Shown in pieces: positions 22,704 to 35,999 of a stretch of DNA of 64,000 nt. Positions within the stretch are counted from its first letter, which is position 1. Every line of letters starts with the position of its first letter. This DNA comes from Triticum aestivum (taxonomy: Eukaryota > Streptophyta > Magnoliopsida > Poales > Poaceae), in the NCBI RefSeq assembly GCF_018294505.1, contig NC_057796.1, forward strand, positions 268,596,259 to 268,660,258. The letters run 5' to 3'. The position numbers were made by a program, and so were the translations under genes. Under the pieces are notes generated by a model. The model saw nothing but the letters and a program-made list of their open reading frames with translations, was not told the DNA's origin and searched no databases.

Positions 22704-24396
22704 TGAAGGAAATATGCCCTAGAGGCAATAATAAAGTTATTATTTATTTCCTTATTTCATGATAAATGTTTATTATTCATGCTAGAATTGTATTAACCGG
22801 AAACATAATACTTGTGTGAATACATAGACAAACAGAGTGTCACTAGTATGCCTCTACTTGACTAGCTCATTGATCAAAGATGGTTATGTTTCCTAGCCAT
22901 AGACATGAGTTATCATTTGATTAACGGGATCATATCATTAGGAGAATGATGTGACTGACTTGACCCATTCCGTTAGCTTAGCACACGATCGTTTAGTATT
23001 CTGCTATTGCTTTCTTCATGACTTATACATGTTCCTATGACTATGAGATTATGCAACTCCTGTTTACCGAAGGAACACTTTGTGTGCTACCAAACGTCAC
23101 AACGTAACTGGGTGATTATAAAGGTGCTCTACAGGTGTCTCCAAAGGTACTTGTTGGGTTGGCATATTTCGAGATTAGGATTTCTCACTCCGATTGTCGG
23201 AGAGGTATCTCTGGGCCCACTCAATAATGCACATCACTATAAGCCTTGCAAGCATTGTAACTAATGAGTTAGTTGCAGGATGATGTATTACGGAACGAGT
23301 AAAGAGACTTGCCGGTAACGAGATTGAACTAGGTATTGAGATACCGACGATCGAATCTCGGGCAAGTAACATACCGATGACAAAGGGAACAACGTATGTT
23401 GTTATGCGGTTTGACCGATAAAGATCTTCGTAGAATATGTGGGAGCCAATATGAGCATCCAGGTTCCGCTATTGGTTATTGACCGGAGACGTGTCTCGGT
23501 CATGTCTACATAGTTCTCGAACCCGTAGGGTCCGCACGCTTAACGTTTCAATGACAATTATATTATGAGTTTATATGTTTTGATGTACCGAAGGTTGTTC
23601 GGAGTCCCGGATGTGATCACGGACATGACGAGGAGTCTCGAAATGGTCGAGACATGAAGATTGATATATTGGAAGCATATATTTGGATATCGGAAGTGTT
23701 CCGGGTGAAATCGGGATTTTACCGGAGTACCGAGGGGTTACCGGAACCCCCCGGGGGCTTAATGGGCCATAGTGGGCCTTTGTGGAGAATAGGAGAGGCG
23801 GCCAGGGAAGGGCCGCGCGCCCCCCTTTCCTTCCTCTCTCCCTCCTCTTTCCCTCCACTCCTAGTCCAACAAGGAAAAGGGAGGGAGTCCTACTCCCGGT
23901 GGGAGTAGGACTCCTCCTGACGCGCCCCTTCTGGCCGGCCGCACCTCTCCCCCTTACTCCTTTATATACGGGGGCAGGGGGCACCCTAGAGACACAACAA
24001 TTGATCGTTTGATCTTTTAGCCGTGTGCGGTGCCCCCCTCCACCATAGTCCACCTTGATAATACTGTAGCGGTGCTTAGGCGAAGCCCTGCGTCGGTAGA
24101 ACATCATCATCGTCACCACGCCGTCGTGCTGACGAAACTCTCCCTTAACACTCGGCTAGATCGGAGTTCGAGGGACGTCATCAGGCTGAACGTGTGCTGA
24201 ACTCGGAGGTGCCGTGCGTTTGGTACTTGATCGGTCGGATCGTGAAGACGTACGACTACATCAACCGCGTTGTGCTAACGCTTCCGCTTTCGGTCTATGA
24301 GGGTACGTGGACAACACTCTCCCCTCTCGTTGCTATGCATCACCATGATCTTGCGTGTGTGTAGGAATTTTTTTGAAATTACTACGTTCCCCAATA
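22704..24396 (+). repeat. 5' LTR of the second copia element
   Basis: 1693 bp, starting TGAAGGAAATATGCCC. Colinear with 4181-5905 and 29483-31223. TATA box TTTATATA at 23961-23968. Confidence 0.93.
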
Positions 24397-24397
24397 G

Positions 24398-24410
24398 TGG
24401 CATCCGAGCC
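24398..24410 (+). other. primer binding site (tRNA-iMet type), mutated
   Basis: TGGCATCCGAGCC lies right after the 5' LTR. It differs at two positions from the usual TGGTATCAGAGCC of this lineage. Confidence 0.75.
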
Positions 24411-25643
24411 AGGTTTTATGCGTTGATGTTATATGCACGAGTAGAACACAAGTGAGTTGTGGGCGATATAAGTCATACTGCTTACCAGCATGTCATACTT
24501 TGGTTCGGCGGTATTGTTGGATGAAGCAGCCCGGACCGACATTACGCGTACGCTTACGCGAGACTGGTTCTATCGACGTGCTTTGCACACAGGTGGCTGG
24601 CGGGTGTCAGTTTCTCCAACTTTAGTTGAACCGAGTGTGGCTACGCCCGGTCCTTGAGAAGGTTAAAACATCACTAACTTGACGAAGTATCGTTGTGGTT
24701 TTGATGCATAGGTAAGAACAGTTCTTGCTCAGCCCATAGTAGCCACGTAAAACTTGCAACAAGAAAGTAGAGGACGTCTAACTTGTTTTTGCAGGGCATG
24801 TTTTGATGTGATATGGTCAAGACGTGATGAGATATAAGTTGTTGTATGAGATGACCATGTTTTGTTGAAGTTATCGGCAACTGGCAGAAGCCTTATGGTT
24901 GTCACTTTATTACATAAGATGCAAGTGCCAAATAATTGCTTTACTTTATCGCTATGTGATAGCAATAGTTGCAAGAGCAATAGTTGGCGAAACGACCATG
25001 TAACGACACATTGATATAGATCAAGATGATGGAGATCATGGTGTCATGCCGGTGACGATGGAGATCATGACGATGCTTTGGAGATGGAGATCAAAGGCAC
25101 AAGATGATGATGGCCATATCATGTCACATATTATGATTGCATGTGATGTTTATCTTTTATACATCTTATTTTGCTTTGATTGATGGTAGAATTATAAGAT
25201 GATCTCTCACTAAATTATCAAGGTACAAGTGTTCTCCCTGAGTATGCACCGTTGCGAAAGTTCTTCGTGCTGAGACACCACGTGATGATCAGGTGTGATA
25301 GGCTCTACGTTCAAATACAACGGGTGCAAAACAGTTGCACACGCGGAATACTCAGGTTAAACTTGACGAGCCTAGCATATAATAGATATGGCCTCGGAAC
25401 ACTGAGACTGAAAGGTCGAGCGTGAATCATATAGTAGATATGATCAACATAGTGAGTTCACCATTGAAACTACTCCATCTCACGTGATGATCGGACATGG
25501 TTTAGTTGATATGGATCACATGATCACTTAGAAGATTAGAGGGATGTCTATCTAAGTGGGAGTTCTTAAGTAATATGATTAATTGAACTTTAATTTATCA
25601 TGAACTTAGTCCTGGTAGTATTAGCATATCTATGTTGTAGATC
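24411..25643 (+). other. untranslated leader of the second copia element
   Basis: About 1.2 kb of leader holding packaging and dimerisation functions in this lineage. No ORF is supported. Its last 150 bp match positions 1-160 of the window. Confidence 0.7.
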
Positions 25644-28600
25644 AATAGCTCGCGTTGTTGCTTCCCTATGTTTTATATATGTTCCTAGAGAAAACTAAGT
25701 TGAAAGCTGATAGTAGCAATGATGCGGACTGGGTCCGTGATCTGAGGTTTTTCCTCATTGCTGCACAGAAGAATTATGTCCTTGATGCACCGCTAGGTGA
25801 CAGACCTATTGCAGGAGCAGATGCAGACGTTATGAACGTTTGGCTAGCTCAATATGATGACTACTTGATAGTTTAGTGCACCATGCTTAATGGCTTAGAA
25901 TCGGGACTTCAAAGACATTTTGAACGTCATGGACCATATGAGATGTTCCAGGAGTTGAAGTTAATATTTCAAGCAAATACCCGAGTTGAGATATATGAAG
26001 TCTCCAACAAGTTCTATAGCTAAAAGATGGAGGAGAATAGCTCAAGCAGTGAGCATGTGCTCAGATTGTCTGGGTACTACAATCGCTTGAATCAAGTGGG
26101 AGTTAATCTTCCAAATAAAATAGTGATTGACAGAATTCTCTAGTCACCATCACCAAGTTAGTAGAACTTCGTGATGAACTATAGTATGCAAGGGATGACG
26201 AAAGTAATTCCCGAGCTCTTCGCGATGCTGAAATCGACGAAGGTAGAATCAAGAAAGAGCATCAAGTGTTGATGGTTAACAAGACCACTAGTTTCAAGAA
26301 AAGGGCAAAGGGATAGAAGGGGAACTTCAAGAAGAACGGCAAGCAAGTTGCTGCTCAAGTGAAGATGCCCAAGTCTGGACCTAAGCCTGAGACTAAGTGC
26401 TTCTACTGCAAAGGGACTGGTCACTGGAAGTGGAACTGCCCCATGTATTTGGTGGATAAGAAGGATGGCAAAGTGAACAAAGGTATATTTGATATACAGA
26501 TTATTGATGTGTATTTTACTAGTGTTCATAGCAACCCCTCGGTATTTGATACTGGTTCAGTTGCTAAAGAGTAGTAACTCGAAACGGGAGTTGCATAATG
26601 AACAGAAACTAGTTAAGGATGAAGTGACGATGTGTATTGGAAGTGGTTCCAAGATTGATATGATCATCATCGCACACTCCCTATACTTTCGGGATTAGTG
26701 TTGAACCTAAATAAGTGTTATTTGGTGTTTGCGTTGAGCATGAATATGATTTGATCATGTTTATTGCAATACGGTTATTCATTTAAGTTAGAGAATAATT
26801 GTTGTTCTGTTTACATGAATAAAACCTTCTATGGTCATACACCCAATAAAATGGTTTGTTGGATCTCGATCGTAGTGATACACATATTCATAATATTGAA
26901 GCCAAACGATGCAAAGTTAATAATGATAGTGCAACTTATTTGCGGCACTGCCGTTTAGGTCATATTGGTGTAAAGCGCATGAAGAAAATCCATGTTGATG
27001 GGCTTTTGGAATCACTTGATTATGAATCAGTTGATGCTTGTGAACCATGCCTTATGGGCAAGATGAATAAGACTCCGTTCTCCGGAACAATGGAGCGAGC
27101 AACTGACTTATTGGAAATAATACATACTGATGTATGCGATCCGATGAGTGTTGAGGCTCGCGGCGGGTATCGTTATTTTCTGATCTTCACAGATGATTTG
27201 AGCAGATATGAGTATATCTACTTGATAAAACACAAGTCTTAAACATTTGAAAAGTTCAAAGAATTTCAGAGTGAAGTGGAGAATCATCGTAACAAAAATA
27301 AAAGTTTCTACGATATGATCGCAGAAGTAAAATATTTGAGTTACGAGTTTGGCCTTCAGTTAAAACAATGTGAAATAGTTTCACTAGTCACGCCACCTGG
27401 AGCACCACAGTGTAATGGTGTGTCCGAACGTCGTTACCGTACTTTATTAGATATGGTGCGATCTATGATGTCTCTTACCGATCTACCACTATCGTTTTGG
27501 GGTTATGCATTAGAGACAGCTACATTCACGTTAAAAAGGGCACAGTCTAAGTCCGTTGAGACAACACAATATGAACTGTGGTTTGGCAAGAAACCTAAGC
27601 TGTCGTTTCTTAAAGTTTGAGGTTGCAATGCTTATGTGAAAAAGTTTCAACCTGATAATCTCAAACCCAAATCGGAGAAGTGCGTCTTCATAGGATACCC
27701 AGAGGAGACAGTTGGGTACACCTTCTATCACAGATCCAAAGGCAAGATATTCATGGATCCTTTCTAGAGAAGGAGTTTCTCTCGAAAGAAGTGAGTGGGA
27801 GGAAAGTAGAACTTGATGAGGTAACTGTACCTGCTCCCTTATTGGAAAGTAGTTCATCACAGAAATCTGTTCCTGTGACTACTACACCAATTAGTGAGGA
27901 AGCTAATGATGATGATCATGTAACTTTAGATCAAGTTACTACCGAACCTCGTAGGTAAACCAGAGTGAGATCCGCACCAGAGTGGTACAGTAATCCTGTT
28001 CTGGTGGTCATGTTACTTGACCATGACGAACCTACGAACTATGAGGAAGCGATGATGAGCCCATATTCCGCGAAATGGCTTGAGGCCATGAAATCTGAGA
28101 TGAGATCCATGTATGAGAACAAAGTATGGACTTTGATTGAACAGCCATTGAGATTAAATGGATCTTCAAGAGGAAGACGAACGCTGATAGTAGTGTTACT
28201 ATCTACAAAGCTAGAATTGTCGCAAAAAGGTTTTCGACAAGTTCAAGGTGTTGACTACGATGAGAGTTTCTCACTCGTATCTATGCTTAAGTCTGTCCGA
28301 ATCATGTTAGCAATTGCCGCATTTTATGAATCTGACAAATGGATAAACAAAACTGCATTCCTTAATGGATTTATTAAAGAAGAGTTGTATATGATGCAAC
28401 CAGAAGGTTTTGTCAATCCTAAAGGTGCTAACAAAATATGCAAGCTCCAGCGATCCATCTATGGACTGGTGCAAGCATCTCGGAGTTGGAATATACGCTT
28501 TGATAAGTTGATCAAAGGATATAGTTTTATACAGACTTGCGGTGAAGCCTGTATTTACAAGAAAGTGAGTGGGAGCACTACAACATTTCTGATAAGTCTA

Positions 28601-29300
28601 TGTGAATGACATATTGTTGATCGGAAATAATGTAGAATTATTCTGCAAAGCAAAGGAGTGTTTGAAAGGAGTTTTTCAAAGAAAGACCTCGGCGAAGCTG
28701 CTTACATATTGAGCATCAGGACCTATAGAGATAGATCAAGACACTTGATAAGTTTTTTCAATGAGTACATACCTTAACAAGATTTTGAAGTAGTTCAAAA
28801 TGGAACAGTCAAAGAAAGAGTTTCTTGCCTGTGTTACAAGGTGTGAAATTGAGTAAGACTCAAAGCCCAACCACGACAGAAGATAGAAAGAGAATGAAAG
28901 TCATTCCCTATGCCTCGGCCATAGGTTCTATAAAGTATGCCATGCTATGTACCAGATCTATTGTATACACTACACTGATTTTGGCAAGGGAATACAATAG
29001 TGATCTAGGAGTAGATCACTGGACAACGGTCAAAATTATCCTTAGTGGAATAAGGATATGTTTCTCGATTATGGAGGTGAAAAAAGGTTCATCGTAAAGG
29101 GTTACGTCGATGCAAGTTTTGACACTGATCCAGATGTCTCTAAGTCTCAATCTGGATACATATTGAAAGTGGGAGCAATTAGCTAGAGTAGCTCCGTGCG
29201 GAGCATTGTTGACATAGAAATTTGCAAAATACATACGGATCTGAATGTGGCAGACCCGTTGACTAAACTTCTCTCACAAGCAAAACATGATCACACCTTA
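25644..29300 (+). pseudogene. copia gag-pol, heavily broken
   Basis: Homologous along its length to 161-4147. The gag start codon is ATA (25644) instead of ATG. Recognisable pieces: gag near 25660-26350, zinc knuckle CFYCKGTGHWKWNC near 26400, integrase zinc-binding part HCRLGHIGVKRMKK near 26950, integrase core pieces to 27620, reverse transcriptase pieces (KGFRQVQGVDYDE, CKLQRSIYGLVQASRSWN) at 28200-28600, and RNase H start at 29100. Many stops and frameshifts intervene. About 240 bp of RNase H are missing between about 29185 and 29200 relative to the first copy. No function remains. Confidence 0.92.
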
Positions 29301-29460
29301 GTACTCTTTGGGTGTTAATCACATAGCGATGTGAACTAGATTATTAACTCTAGTAAACCCTTTGGGTGTTGGTCACAAGACGATGTGAACTATGGGTGTT
29401 AATCACATGGTGATGTGAACTATTGATGTTAAATCACATGGCGATGTGATCTAGATTATT
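29300..29460 (+). repeat. short tandem repeat upstream of the 3' LTR, about 30 bp units
   Basis: Four to five imperfect units built from TGGGTGTTAATCACATGG and CGATGTGAACTA. The copia copy at 4100-4170 has a single unit. It probably arose by slippage in the untranslated end. Confidence 0.75.
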
Positions 29461-29482
29461 GACTCTAGTGCAAGTGGGAGAC

Positions 29483-31223
29483 TAAAGGAAATATGCCCTA
29501 GAGGCAATAATAAAGTTATTATTTATTTCCTTATTTCATGATAAATGTTTATTATTCATGCTACAATTGTATTAACCGGAAACATAATACTTGTGTGAAT
29601 ACATAGACAAACATAGTGTCACTAGTATGCCTCTACTTGACTAGCTCGTTGATCAAAGATGGTTATGTTTCCTAGCCATAGACATGAGTTGTCATTTAAT
29701 TAATGGGATCATATCATTAGGAGAATGATGTGATTGACTTGACCCATTCCGTTAGCTTAACACACGATCGTTTAGTATTCCGCTATTGCTTTCTTCATGA
29801 CTTATACATGTTCCTATGACTATGAGATCATGCAACTCCCGTTTACCGGCGGAACACTTTGTGTGCTACCAAACGTCACAACGTAAATGGGTGATTATAA
29901 AGGTGCTCTACAGGTGTCTCCAAAGGTACTTGTTGGGTTGGCGTATTTCGAGATTAGGATTTGTCACTCCGATTGGCGGAGAGGTATCTCTGGGCCCACT
30001 CAGTAATGAACATCACTATAAGCCTTGCAAGAATTGTAACTAATGAGTTAGTTGCGGGATGATGTGTTACAGAACGAGTAAAGAGACTTGCCGGTAACGA
30101 GATTGAACTAGGTATTGAGATACCGACGATCGAATCTCGGGCAAGTAACATACCGATGACAAAGGGAACAACGTATGTTGTTATGCAGTTTGACCGATAA
30201 AGATCTTCATAGAATATGTGGGAGCCAATATGAGCATCCAGGTTCCGCTATTGGTTATTGACCGGAGACGTGTCTCGGTCATGTCTACATAGTTCTCGAA
30301 CCCGTAGGGTCCGCACGCTTAACGTTTCGATGACAGTTATATTATGAGTTTATATGTTTTGATGTACCGAAGGTTGTTCGGAGTCCCAGATGTGATCAAG
30401 GACATGACGAGGAGTCTCGAAATGGTCGAGACATGAAGATTGATATATTGGAAGCCTATATTTGGATATCGGAAGTGTTCCGGGTGAAATCGGGATTTTA
30501 CCGTAGTACCGAGGGGTTACCGGAACCCCCCCGGGGGCTTAATGGGCCATAGTGGGCCTTTGTGGAGAAGAGGAGAGGCGGCCAGGGCAGGGCTTCGCGC
30601 CCCTCCCCCATAGTCCGAATAGGACAAGGAGAGGGGGTCGGCGCCCCCCTTTCCTTCCTCTCTCCCTCCTCTTTCCCCCTCCACTCCTAGTCCAACAAGG
30701 AAAATGGAGGGAGTTCTACTCCCGGTGGGAGTAGGAATCCTCTTGACGCGCCCCTTCTGGCCGGCCGCACCTCTCCCCCTTGATCCTTTATATACGGGGG
30801 CAGGGGGGCACCCTAGAGACACAACAATTGATCGATTGATCTTTTGGCCGTGTGCGGTGCCCCCCTCCACCATAGTCCACCTTGATAGTACTGTAGCGGT
30901 GCTTAGGCGAAGCTCTGCGTCGGTAGAACATCATCATCGTCACCACGCCGTCGTGCTGACGAAACTCTCCCTCAACACTCGGCTGGATCGGAGTTTGAGG
31001 GACGTCATCGGGCTGAATGTGTGCTGAACTCGGAGGTGCCGTGCGTTTGGTACTTGATCGGTCGGATCGTGAAGACGTACGACTACATCAACTGCGTTGT
31101 GCTAACGCTTCCGCTTTCGGTCTACGAGGGTACGTGGACAACACTCTCCCCTCTCGTTGCTATGCATCACCATGATCTTGCGTGTGCGCAGGAATTTTTT
31201 TGAAATTACTACGTTCCCCAACA
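29483..31223 (+). repeat. 3' LTR of the second copia element
   Basis: 1741 bp, ending CCCCAACA, followed by GTACA. TATA box at 30787-30794. Confidence 0.93.
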
Positions 31224-31228
31224 GTACA

Positions 31229-31975
31229 TACTTGGTAAGTCCTGAGAGGTAGTTGCTGGGGCACTTCATCTTGGCTAGAGCCTGCCCAACGTCAGCGGTG
31301 GCGGAGGCGAGCTGTTCCTCCGGGTCGAATCATGGATCAGTGCCACTGACATGTGTACCTACAGGCAACCAGTAAATGGTAGAAGTTAAACTGCAATTGC
31401 ACAAATGATGTGAAATACTGTAAGACATGGGATGCAGCTAACCTTGACGGCAAACAACAACATTGGCCGTTATGACCCTGCGTAAGTACATGGACAAGCA
31501 TGTTAAGTACAACAGGGTTAGCATCCACCAAAAATAGCAAATGGGGCAGCATCTCCAGTATATCTTCATTGCGGAGAGTAGCATGGTAGCAAATGGACAG
31601 ATTAAAAAATGGATACAACTATTAATTGCAACAGGCTTAACAACATCCTAAGTCATGTTTTGTAAGTTTGTAGCCATTGAAATGCAACTGTTTAAAAATG
31701 GATTCAACTGTTAATTGCAACAGGCTTAATAGACATTGAAACCGGTACTGATAAAAATGCAATTGGCATAGTTAAACATCACAAGGCAGGTGCTGCCAGA
31801 GCAGAGAATGGCCCAGATGTCTATAAAAAGGTAGGGGAAGTAGCAAAAGCGTGTTAGGCATGTTTACTAGAACATGCTTAATACATCGACCGTACAGAAC
31901 ATAGCCATTAATTGCAACTGGTATTGGTAAGATTGAACTGGTGAGTACATACTTGGTAAGTCCTGAGAGGTAGTT
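31229..31975 (-). pseudogene. B3-like gene: duplicated exon/intron unit next to the CACTA
   Basis: On the minus strand, exon 31250-31350 reads EEQLASATADVGQALAKM, then KCPSNYLSGLTK before a GTATGT donor. Just upstream, in the same exon, the letters GTDP, a stop and FDP repeat the start of the exon at 21926. The adjoining intron (31360-31945) is a copy of 21927-22700. The exon end SGLTK plus donor appears again at 31946-31975, where the CACTA starts. This shows an internal tandem duplication with its joint inside FDP. It is the same broken gene as 21397-21926. Confidence 0.55.
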
Positions 31976-31989
31976 CACTACAAAAAAAT

Positions 31990-32143
31990 ACACTTCCGTG
32001 ATGATACGTCTTTGTCACAGTAGGTCACGTTTTCTGTCATGCATGTACATCCATGACAAATTTATGACAGAATCAAGATAGTCATACCTATGCTGTCGTA
32101 GAAGTGTTCCATGATATTACCAAAATTATCATCACGGAAGTGT
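31990..32143. repeat. subterminal inverted repeat of the CACTA end
   Basis: ACACTTCCGTGATGAT at 31990-32005 is the exact reverse complement of 32128-32143. The 16 bp arms are separated by 122 bp. It may form a stem at the element end or be paired binding sites. Confidence 0.8.
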
Positions 32144-32499
32144 CCACTTCCATGACAATAAATCGCGCGTCACAGAAGTACTTTCGTCAAGGGTGACCAA
32201 AACGTGGCATCCACCGTAACGGAACGCCGTTAAGCTACCGGGTCCGGTTTTGGATCCGATAACCCATTAACAGCCCCGACCAATGGGGACTTTCCACGTG
32301 TAAAATCATGATTGGCTGGAGGAAACACGTGTCGGCTCACCGTTGGGAGGGAAGTCATCCACTCATTGGACCCAAAGCGCCTATGATACATCGACACGTG
32401 GCACGGCCCAACAGAGGCCCATTCCTGTGAAAAGGCCAGCCCGTTTGACTTGGTCAAAAGGTGGCGGGCCGGCCCACGACATGCCTGTTAATGGCCTGT

Positions 32500-33300
32500 T
32501 CGCATATAGCCCATTTACAACCCTCTAACCCAGGGTCCGTTTACGTCCTATCCGAATTAGGCCCAGTAGCGTCATCTGGGCCGTCCAATATAATTCCGGC
32601 CCGTTTTAACTTCCGGCCCATGTATGGTCCATGACGTCTTTCGGCCCATATGAGGCCCTTAGTAACTTCGGCCCATTAACGGCCCGTGGTAAAACTGGCG
32701 CGTAATGAATAGTGTATCACTTTATACCCATTAACGGCCCGTGGTAAAACTGGCCCGTAATGAACAGTGTATCACTTTATACCCATTAACGACCCATTAT
32801 TCAGTTGGGCCGTTTCCATCCCATGTTATCTTTCGGCCTTCTCAGGGCCCATTTATTCTTGGGCTCATTTCCAGCATTCGTTTACTTACGGCCCGTTACC
32901 GTCATTTTCTGCTTGTGGGCCAAATTCAGCCCGTGGTTACAGTCGGCCCGTTTGTGGCCCGTTAATACGTTGGGCCGTTTTCATAGCGTCATCAAATACG
33001 GCCGATTAACGACGGCCTGTTATGGTCGGCCCATGAACGAACGATTTCAACTCTAGCCCATTTACGGCCATAATGTGGTCTGTTATTGGCCCATGTTTGG
33101 TCAACCGATCATACGGCCCGTAGAAGGCCCATTGATGATACGGCCCGTAGAAGGCCCATTGTGTCTACGGCCCGTATAAGGCCCATTGTTTCTACGCCCC
33201 GTAGAACGCCCATTGTTTCTACGACCCTTAGAAAGCCCATTGTTTCTACGGCCCGTAGGAGGCCCATGTTAACTACAGTAAATATGTAGCCCATGGTTAA
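32500..33300. repeat. CACTA subterminal array rich in GGCCCGTT/GGCCCATT words
   Basis: Dozens of CGGCCCGT and GGCCCATT words. Within it, a 55 bp unit is tandemly doubled at 32681-32735 and 32736-32790. Six units of about 27 bp (CGGCCCGTAGAAGGCCCATT core) run from about 33113 to 33280. Such arrays are normally bound by the element's own protein and are needed for excision. Confidence 0.8.
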
Positions 33301-35999
33301 TGTGGCCTAGTTTTAAAAAATAGGTTATTGCGGCCACTAGCAAACCGCGGAAGAACTGCACTGACTACAAGAAAACAAATAAACAAGACAATAAGGAAGT
33401 AAATAAGCAAACAACTTACGCTAGGCTATCACGGCTATTACACATATTACATCCACTGGGCATCAAAGTTCGCCACCAGTGCAAATATAGGGAACACCCT
33501 ACACTATACAAAAGGAAGGTCGGCATAAAAGTTAACAGTCTAGCAGATAAATGCACCACCAGAAGTTCAGAAGCTCAGTTCATTTGACCTGACTGTTACG
33601 TTTTCATGCTGTATTGTCCGATGGAGCACCATAACCTTCGCCTTCAGTTCTCCTAGGCTCCTGAATAACATAGAAAATGTCTGATAGTCTGGTTTCAAAA
33701 CCATGCATATCTTGACAACATCGAACAATGTCTCTCCTTGTTTCACAAAGGGTCTCTGTTAGGGAATGGACTTGTGTCTGGAGAGCAGATACAACACTGT
33801 TTTGAGCTTGCATATCTTGATCATGAGACAGTTTGGACGAGATTGCCTTAACAACCAAGCCAGTATTACGCAGGAACGTGCTTTTGGCACTGTTAGTGGA
33901 CAGGTACTGACCCACTGCAGCAAGAGCTGACATTGCGGTTATAGTTTCCTCGCCACCTTCAGAAGGTGGCGGTTCCACCATTTTTTCCATAGCTCGCTGA
34001 AAAGTTGAGGTTTTACATTAGTAGTACTAGAACAGAAGATATTAAGGAGGCAGCGAAACCAAACAAAATAGCTTTGGTCTATATACAGAACTTATTCTGG
34101 TGAACCCATGTAAAATAATAGTTGTATTTTATTGCAAAGTACATAATAAAACCAGGTTCCAAACATATGACCATGTACCATCGCTAATGTATTGTCTATT
34201 TCTTCACATTGTATTGAGGGCTAAGGATAAAGAGACGAAGTTTATAATACGGTAAGCATAGTATGACATCATTCATATCACAAAACAACTGAGAACAGAC
34301 AAACAGGCAATTGTAACGTTGTGTGGGCAAGTCCAGCACGGAACTAGATTACAGGTCAAGATCAAAGGAACATCACTCCTCTCTTTTAAACCTTGTAAGG
34401 TGCAATGATACGCTAAGACAATTGTGTATAAAATTGAAAAGAGTAATAGACATTGGCTGCAAACCATGCAGTTCAAGGCACAAGTCAGAGTAAGTAGTAG
34501 TTAAAAGGCATGAGGATTAAGGACTTACAACAGCGGCTTTGACTGGTGTAGTCATGCCCTTCTTCTTGCTGGTGTGACAGTCCTTGAAGATTTCCACAGC
34601 ATTTGGTTCAGGTACTTTTTGGTCCTTGCTGGCTTTCCTCTGCATTTGGAACAAGTCAATATAGATCTGATAATATGGTACAGCGAAAACAGTGAAACAA
34701 CAGCTAATTACAAGAGCCTCGTAGTGTGCAATATAGCTACGAGATCCTGTCGTCTATTGGAATTTCACTTTCGTACGTTTGGCCTTGTTCTTTGAACAGT
34801 TCACCTACAAGAAGATAGATTTGTGTGGCACATGCGTAAATAGGACTTCAACATGTGATCTGATCACATATATATAAAGTACCTAATACTTCGGATCGGA
34901 CCAGTGTTTAAAGAGGCCTCTCCAGTCTTCATCAGATATATTTTCCACTGGAGATGTTTGGGCAAGTTCACTGTTAGCCTTGCCTTCAAAGTGAGTTTTC
35001 CTCAAGTAATACCGATACTGTCGCAGAGCAGACTTGAAAACATGGGTGCAAGCTTGTCTGGTTGCATCATCTTGCCTATCCAACTTGAACCTCATCTGTT
35101 GAAAATTATGGGAGTCTCATTATCAGCGACCTAGAAAGTATTGGACAGAGCAAGACGATATTACTAGTTTCCATACATAACCATACTTACAGATAAATGG
35201 TCGAGGAAGGTGTTGAACTGGGTTTCGTCTTTGTCATTCCTGTACTGAATCCATGTTGGGAGGATACGTACATGACACCTAACAGCAACCGCTGCCTCTG
35301 ACACTAACTTGGCTGACTTTGTAGCATCACGTGGCCTTTTTAAACCTGCCTCAAAACGGATCTCCATTCTTCCTCCTCTAGATTTAGTTAACCTATCGAG
35401 CATTATCCCTGATGTTTGTTTCCTCTTGCGCCTAGGTGCTAGTCGAACAACAAACATAGGAAGTGTTAGTGCACATCAAACTATGTGACTACATATAAAG
35501 AAGCATGCAACTGTAACTTGACTCCAGCAACTACCTTCTTGCTATTGAAGCTCACAAAGTTCATCTGATCTTGCCAACTCATCTTGTGTCAAGAGTGCTT
35601 CGGAAGTAGTGTCAGGTGGCAAGGGAGCTTGGGAACGTGATGCTAGCTGAGTTGACCAACGAGTAAATCGTGCAGCTGGTGGTACTATGGAAAGTGTTGC
35701 AACAACTAGGGTTGTCTCTACTTGTTTGGTGGCAGCTATTTGTTTCTGTTTGGCTTTGTCTGCAGCTCATTTAGCACGGGATACCCTGTTGGTACAATTT
35801 TCCGCTGGACTTTGACCTTCTATTGCACCATCAGTACCAGCAGAATCTGTAGGATTCTTCCGCTTCCCTTTCCCTGTCGTTCTGTCTTGCTTCCTCTTTC
35901 TCTGTGCCATGTTAAGTCAAGCCGACAAGAAAAATGAATAACAATTTAGTTCTTCAGAACAAATTGATGCGTGATACAGACGAACTGAACTTTCATGTT

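Larger units (their letters stand above)
22704..31223 (+). mobile_element. complete but decayed Ty1/copia element, BARE1/WIS/Angela lineage
   Basis: The 8520 bp element is flanked by the 5 bp target duplication GTACA (22699-22703 and 31224-31228). 5' LTR 22704-24396, primer site 24398-24410, leader to 25643, gag-pol remnants 25644-29300, polypurine tract 29473-29482, 3' LTR 29483-31223. The 5' LTR end is TA instead of CA and the 3' LTR start is TA instead of TG, both transitions after insertion. It sits in the intron of the broken B3-like gene. The coding region is far more decayed than in the copy at 1-5905. Confidence 0.95.

Noticed and set aside
33086..33294. Repetitive frames open on both strands (repeats such as RPIVSTARR on + and MGLLRAVET on -)
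   Set aside because: They come from the 27 bp subterminal repeat, whose period is a multiple of three. No domain and no plausible start context.
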